From: Priapulus caudatus | Lineage: Eukaryota > Priapulida > Priapulimorpha > Priapulimorphida > Priapulidae | Length of the DNA: 22,037 nucleotides | Direction of reading: 5' to 3' | Assembly: GCF_000485595.1 (NCBI RefSeq) | Contig: NW_014577856.1 | Location: 9,519 to 31,555 of the forward strand | Part shown: piece after piece, positions 18,566 through 22,037 of the stretch | Layout: each line of letters starts with the position of its first letter | Position numbering within the stretch: position 1 is the stretch's first letter | Made by a program: the position numbers and the translations under genes | The notes under the pieces: generated by a model | What the model saw: only the letters and a program-made list of their open reading frames with translations | Told to the model about the DNA's origin: nothing | Databases searched by the model: none

Positions 18566-19231
18566 GTAATAGTTTGCAATGTTCACGCGTTTGTTGACTA
18601 TATTATAGCAGTGTTATCATAGGCTGGCCACTTCTTGCTAGCTTAATAGTACATGGAGTGTATTTGGGGCATGCATTGTTTCAGAATTTCACTTTGTGCT
18701 AGAACTACGCAGAATCTATGGTTTTGTTGGAGTAGTCTGATGTAAAATGCTATATTTGATTTATAACTGCATTTTCTTGGCATGAAAAACATTCACCTAA
18801 CTTTGTATTTCACTCGACAGCAACAAATTGTAAATAAAAGAGCTTCTTTGGAATAAATTCTGCAAGTTGTATATATTTATGATGTTCACCCTGATTTTTG
18901 TAAAGAGTATTTACACGTTGTGCAATTTGAAGTCTCCAACTTTACACCGAAACATAAACATCTGTAGCAGCAGAAGAAATGGGCGCCAATTTATAGTTAG
19001 ATTACCTCATCTTTAGCCGATTTTTAAGCTTTGGTGCCACATTTACCATAAAATTGCGAAACATTAGCAGAAATTCTCATTTCCAAGAATTCAAAAGTAT
19101 TTCCAATGGTGTTCGGTACCAGACACGGGTTGCGTCATCATGCGAAGGCGATTGCACCAGCGAACGAAATCGGCGGGTGTTTTGACAACGCGTGCAAAAC
19201 AACGGCACGTAGGGGGGCGGTGCCAGCTAGG

Positions 19232-19262
19232 TATATAAGGCGCGCCGAATCGCAGAGCAGGA
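19232..19262 (+). promoter_or_regulatory. Possible second TATA promoter, copy 3
   Basis: TATATAAG at 19232-19239 sits in GC-rich surroundings (GGTGCCAGCTAGG before, GCGCGCC after), about 30 bp before GCAGAGCAGGAGCG. The region around it is well conserved in copy 2 but the TATA core itself is changed there. The downstream product is unknown. Confidence 0.35.
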
Positions 19263-19264
19263 GC

Positions 19265-19348
19265 GTTATTTTTCAGGTTAGGTTTAGGTAGGAAGAAGAA
19301 GAGAAAGAAGGAGAAGAAGGGGGTGTTATTTTTCAGGTTAGGTTTAGG
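19265..19348 (+). repeat. 60-bp tandem repeat downstream of the TATA box
   Basis: GTTATTTTTCAGGTTAGGTT-TAGG occurs at 19265-19288 and again at 19325-19348, exactly 60 bp apart, each followed by a GAAGAAGAG purine tract. A degraded two-copy version is present at about 11870-11967 in copy 2. The word TTTTTCAGGTTAGG also resembles a splice acceptor. Confidence 0.6.
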
Positions 19349-19627
19349 AAAAAGAAGAAGAAGAAGAAGGAGGAAGCAGAGGACGAGAAGCACGGGTTTT
19401 CAGGAAGGAAAGAAGACTACAGGGAAAATGAGGGCTCAGCCGGGATCTTTCACTACAGGTGGAGAAGAACGGGATTTCAGCTAGGTATAGAGCCAGGAGC
19501 GACTACGAGGGAGACACCCGTGGATGCTGCCTAGGTCTACGCGAAGCGAGGACGAACGTGAGGGAAGAAGACGAAGCCGGCGACGCGTTAATGCTGTAAT
19601 ATTAGACGAGATAGATATAGGATCCGC

Positions 19628-19659
19628 TGCCGGCGGATATATACGCTAATATACCGGCA
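19628..19659. repeat. Conserved TGCCGG..CCGGCA hairpin, copy 3
   Basis: Same inverted repeat as at 12256-12287: TGCCGG (19628-19633) and CCGGCA (19654-19659) with AT-rich inner pairing. Confidence 0.5.
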
Positions 19660-20277
19660 GGAGCAAACACTGGATTCAAACAACTAGGACACGCGTTAAC
19701 TATATAACGCCTGTCGTACCGTAGTCGCTACCCCTAGTGCCAGTACACAACGATCGATGTATCGAAAAGTAAGAAACGGCATAGTTTACACGTATTTTTA
19801 TTCCATAATACATGCTGACCTCGTGAAATTTCTTCTGTTGTTTGCATTTAATTTCTTATGATTTCTAATATATTATTGCTAAAATAAATAAAATACTATT
19901 TATAATTAGTAGCATAGAAGTATAGACAGTAAACTCTGCTATCTACTTCTGTGACTAGTAGTAGTAAAATGCGATGCGGACATAACGGCAGCCCTGTAGA
20001 CGGTCAACCAGCTCCGTCCTGCAGGCGCTACCTCGTGGGGGGTGCAAATAAGCAAAAGTACAAAATTGTGATTTTGCGCGAAAAAGCAGGCTTCCTTTGA
20101 GGATTCCCCGGCCGCCCCAGCAACGCACCTCTGACGAGCCGCTTACACTGTCGGATTCAGAAAAGATTCTAGTTTCTGAAATTAACAATTGCAAAGAGTT
20201 CTAACCCTTTCTAATGAGAAATACAAAATTCAAGCGCAAGCATACACTGAAATAGGATCTCATTCTTCCCCCGCGCT

Positions 20278-20353
20278 CATTGGCTGATTTCCCACCGTGG
20301 TAACTTACCCGGAAGCGAGGAATTCCCAGGGCAGACACGAGCCAGTATAAGAG
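20278..20353 (+). promoter_or_regulatory. CCAAT - kB-like - TATA promoter, copy 3
   Basis: CATTGGCTG (20278-20286, inverted CCAAT), GGAATTCCC (20319-20327, one base short of the full palindrome in copy 2) and TATAAGAG (20346-20353). Expected start of transcription is near 20376-20380, about 110 bases before the ATG at 20490. The three elements keep order and spacing in both copies. Confidence 0.55.
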
Positions 20354-20489
20354 GGCGTCGCCGAAGTTCCGAACACACACACGCACACATCTATACTCTA
20401 CACATAGCGGCTTCGGACGGCTGGAAAACGTGAGAGAACTTGAGCGCATATACTTTGAGATCTTGCTCGTATTCGTCGACATTGTGATC

Positions 20490-20550
20490 ATGCTGCGAAC
20501 GCTGGCTATCATTCCTCTTCTCTTGGCTGCATACGTCACCGCAGAATGTA
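20490..20550 (+). CDS. Exon 1 of a secreted peptide gene (signal peptide), intact copy
   Basis: ATG at 20490 begins a 20-codon frame with the layout of a secretion signal: a basic start (MLRT), a hydrophobic core (LAIIPLLLAAYV) and a small-residue cleavage context (TA/EC). It is followed by one leftover base and a consensus donor GTAAGT (20551-20556), so the intron is in phase 1. The promoter upstream has CCAAT, kB-like and TATA elements. A short first exon that ends just after the signal peptide is common in genes for small secreted proteins, including immune effectors. No mature peptide can be assigned because exon 2 of this copy is not seen before the window ends. A candidate exon 2 exists only for copy 2 (14470). 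Confidence 0.6.
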
Positions 20551-20577
20551 GTAAGTATTAACAGAAAGAGTTATTTA

Positions 20578-20680
20578 ACAATTATTCGCCGAAGGCGAAG
20601 TGAATCTTGTTGAATAATCCTCGAGACGAAGTCGAGCGGATTATTCAACAAGATTCACCGAGCCTGAGGCGAATAATTGT
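20578..20680. mobile_element. Foldback (MITE-like) element in intron 1, copy 3
   Basis: ACAATTATTCGCC (20578-20590) and GGCGAATAATTGT (20668-20680) are perfect terminal inverted repeats, flanked by TTTA at 20574-20577 and 20681-20684. The inner arms also pair (GTGAATCTTGTTGAATAATC with GATTATTCAACAAGATTCAC), capped by CTCGA/TCGAG around a 7-base loop. No coding capacity. It lies 27 bp after the exon-1 donor. Confidence 0.75.
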
Positions 20681-20937
20681 TTTAGTATCATTGCCCGAGT
20701 ACTTTACATCTTTGGTACTTTTGGGAACAGCATTTTCTCATTTTCTCAGCGCTTCCGTAACATTTATTCATTAGATATTCGACTGGCGTGATCTTACTAT
20801 AATTCACCTGCGAAAAACTTTTCGTGGTAAATTCTGACTGCTCAGTTAAAACTGACAAGTAAAATTGCGAGTACGTGAATAGCGCTCTGGTTATTATTGA
20901 CCTGCAGTGTTTACTACGTTGATTTATGCTCTAGCTA

Positions 20938-21879
20938 TATTTAGAGCTTGTCGGTTTCTTTTCACGCTTCTCTCAGATTAGTCTTTGTTGTAGCGGACAA
21001 TAAACACATGACGAAGCTTACGTAATGAAATTTTCCTCGTTTCTGCCGCAAATGAATTCATTTGGGCGAGAGAGAAAGAGAGAGAGAGTGAGAGGGAGAG
21101 AGAGAGCGAGAGAGACAGAGAGAGCGCGCGCGCGACAGACGCGAGAGAGCCCGTAACTCGCTATCTAAGTTTTTCCATGCCATGCAGCGCCTATATCGCC
21201 TCGGGTCGTGCGCGATTTCTACCGAAACACATCAGCGCTTTTATGCACAATTTATGCGTAATAGAAAGCCGTCTTGACGACAATGACGTAACATTAAATT
21301 AGCGACACATCGAACTCTAGCAGCCGTGCGGTGTCGCACTCAGTGTCGCAAACCCGCGGTGTCGCAAATCGTGCTTGTCCAACATTGTTTTACGAATTAA
21401 TTTACGGATAGCTGGTTTCTCGGTAGATTTGTTATTACTCTCGGATTTGTTAATATCGTAGCATTGGTAAGGTTTAATTGGTAGAATAAAATTTATGTCA
21501 GGAGTACATAACAATGGGATCTCTCATTCTTTCACGTACTTATAATGAATATAACATTATATATCTTTTACTATAGATTTTATCATATACACAAATATAT
21601 AGAAGGAGGAAACACGGAAACCAATATACATAGATGAGAAATTAAATTAAAATTACGGTTTTAATTTTTAAATATGAGATATCAAAAATGAACCGAATTG
21701 TATTACGAATAAAACATAGGATATGAAGAATAAGAAATATGATTTCGAGATTGCTTTACTCTCAGTTAGCGTCTTTCACTATCTCAAAAGTTTGAATATT
21801 AGTATTTATCAAACACCGTAGCGTCATTATACTCATCCACTTACAGATACACACGCCAACGCATGCACATACACACGGA
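20938..21879. other. Non-coding stretch with a GA-rich patch
   Basis: No recognised gene. GA-rich simple sequence occupies about 21067-21148, and GTGTCGCA occurs three times at about 21330-21366. The rest is AT-rich. If the secreted-peptide gene of copy 3 is real, this is its intron 1, and exon 2 lies beyond the window. Confidence 0.45.
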
Positions 21880-22037
21880 CATACATACATACATACATAC
21901 ATACATACATACATACATACATACATACATACATACATACATACATACATACATACATACATACATACATACATACATACATACATACATACATACATAC
22001 ATACATACATACATACATACATACATACATACATACA
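21880..22037. repeat. ATAC tetranucleotide microsatellite
   Basis: About 39 perfect CATA units running off the right end of the window. The MYVC-repeat frames on the minus strand are artefacts. Confidence 0.98.

Larger units (their letters stand above)
18296..20937 (+). repeat. Duplicated segment, copy 3
   Basis: Homologous to about 10850-13626. It lacks the terminal exon and 3' flank: the 390-bp duplication joins directly to the array. It keeps an intact signal-peptide exon and a well-formed second TATA box. Homology ends at GCTCTAGCT (20937). Confidence 0.9.

Noticed and set aside
21762-22034. MYVC repeat protein on the minus strand
   Set aside because: Translation of the ATAC tetranucleotide microsatellite.

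Overview
Non-coding-rich eukaryotic (animal) genomic DNA. The evidence is GT-AG splice signals (several GTAAGT donors), TATA/CCAAT promoters, long microsatellites, CpG-rich stretches without bacterial-style gene packing, and a fragment of a cysteine-rich protein family that I know mainly from invertebrate genomes. A marine invertebrate or arthropod is my best guess; I cannot name the species. One N at 731, a 25-N gap at 6794-6818 and many single-base length differences between duplicated blocks show a draft assembly, so reading-frame breaks here may be sequencing errors.

Layout. 1-735: CpG- and C-rich DNA with an E-box direct repeat. 735-1771: G-rich minisatellite of about 37 bp. 1772-2200: a repeat carrying CCATCTTG motifs. 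2215-2771 (minus): degraded protein-coding fragment ending in a cysteine cluster. 2772-3250: AT, TACGG and CGT/CAT simple repeats. 3251-4920: no recognised gene, one nested inverted repeat. 4925-5458: GA-rich minisatellite.

The main structure is a segment present three times: copy 1 at about 5460-6786 (cut by the gap), copy 2 at about 10037-13626, copy 3 at about 18296-20937. Its order is: (a) a terminal coding exon with a conserved-looking C-terminal module; (b) a 3' flank; (c) a tandem array of 91-bp units, each with two possible hairpins; (d) about 2 kb of conserved non-coding DNA with a possible second TATA promoter; (e) a CCAAT-kB-TATA promoter; (f) a first exon encoding a secretion signal with a GTAAGT donor; (g) a 103-107 bp foldback element in intron 1. 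Copy 1 keeps a-c, copy 2 all parts, copy 3 c-g. The pattern fits a local cluster in which the end of one gene and the start of another are duplicated together. Between the copies lie candidate internal exons (9219-9374, 9682-9811, 14470-14592, 16048-16278, 16557-16755), CA-rich arrays and a 390-bp tandem duplication with tRNA-like arms at 17357-18295.

The right end (20938-22037) has no recognised gene and finishes in an ATAC tetranucleotide microsatellite running off the window. The secreted-peptide candidate and the terminal-exon protein appear to be different transcription units on the plus strand. Neither could be given a function from the sequence alone.
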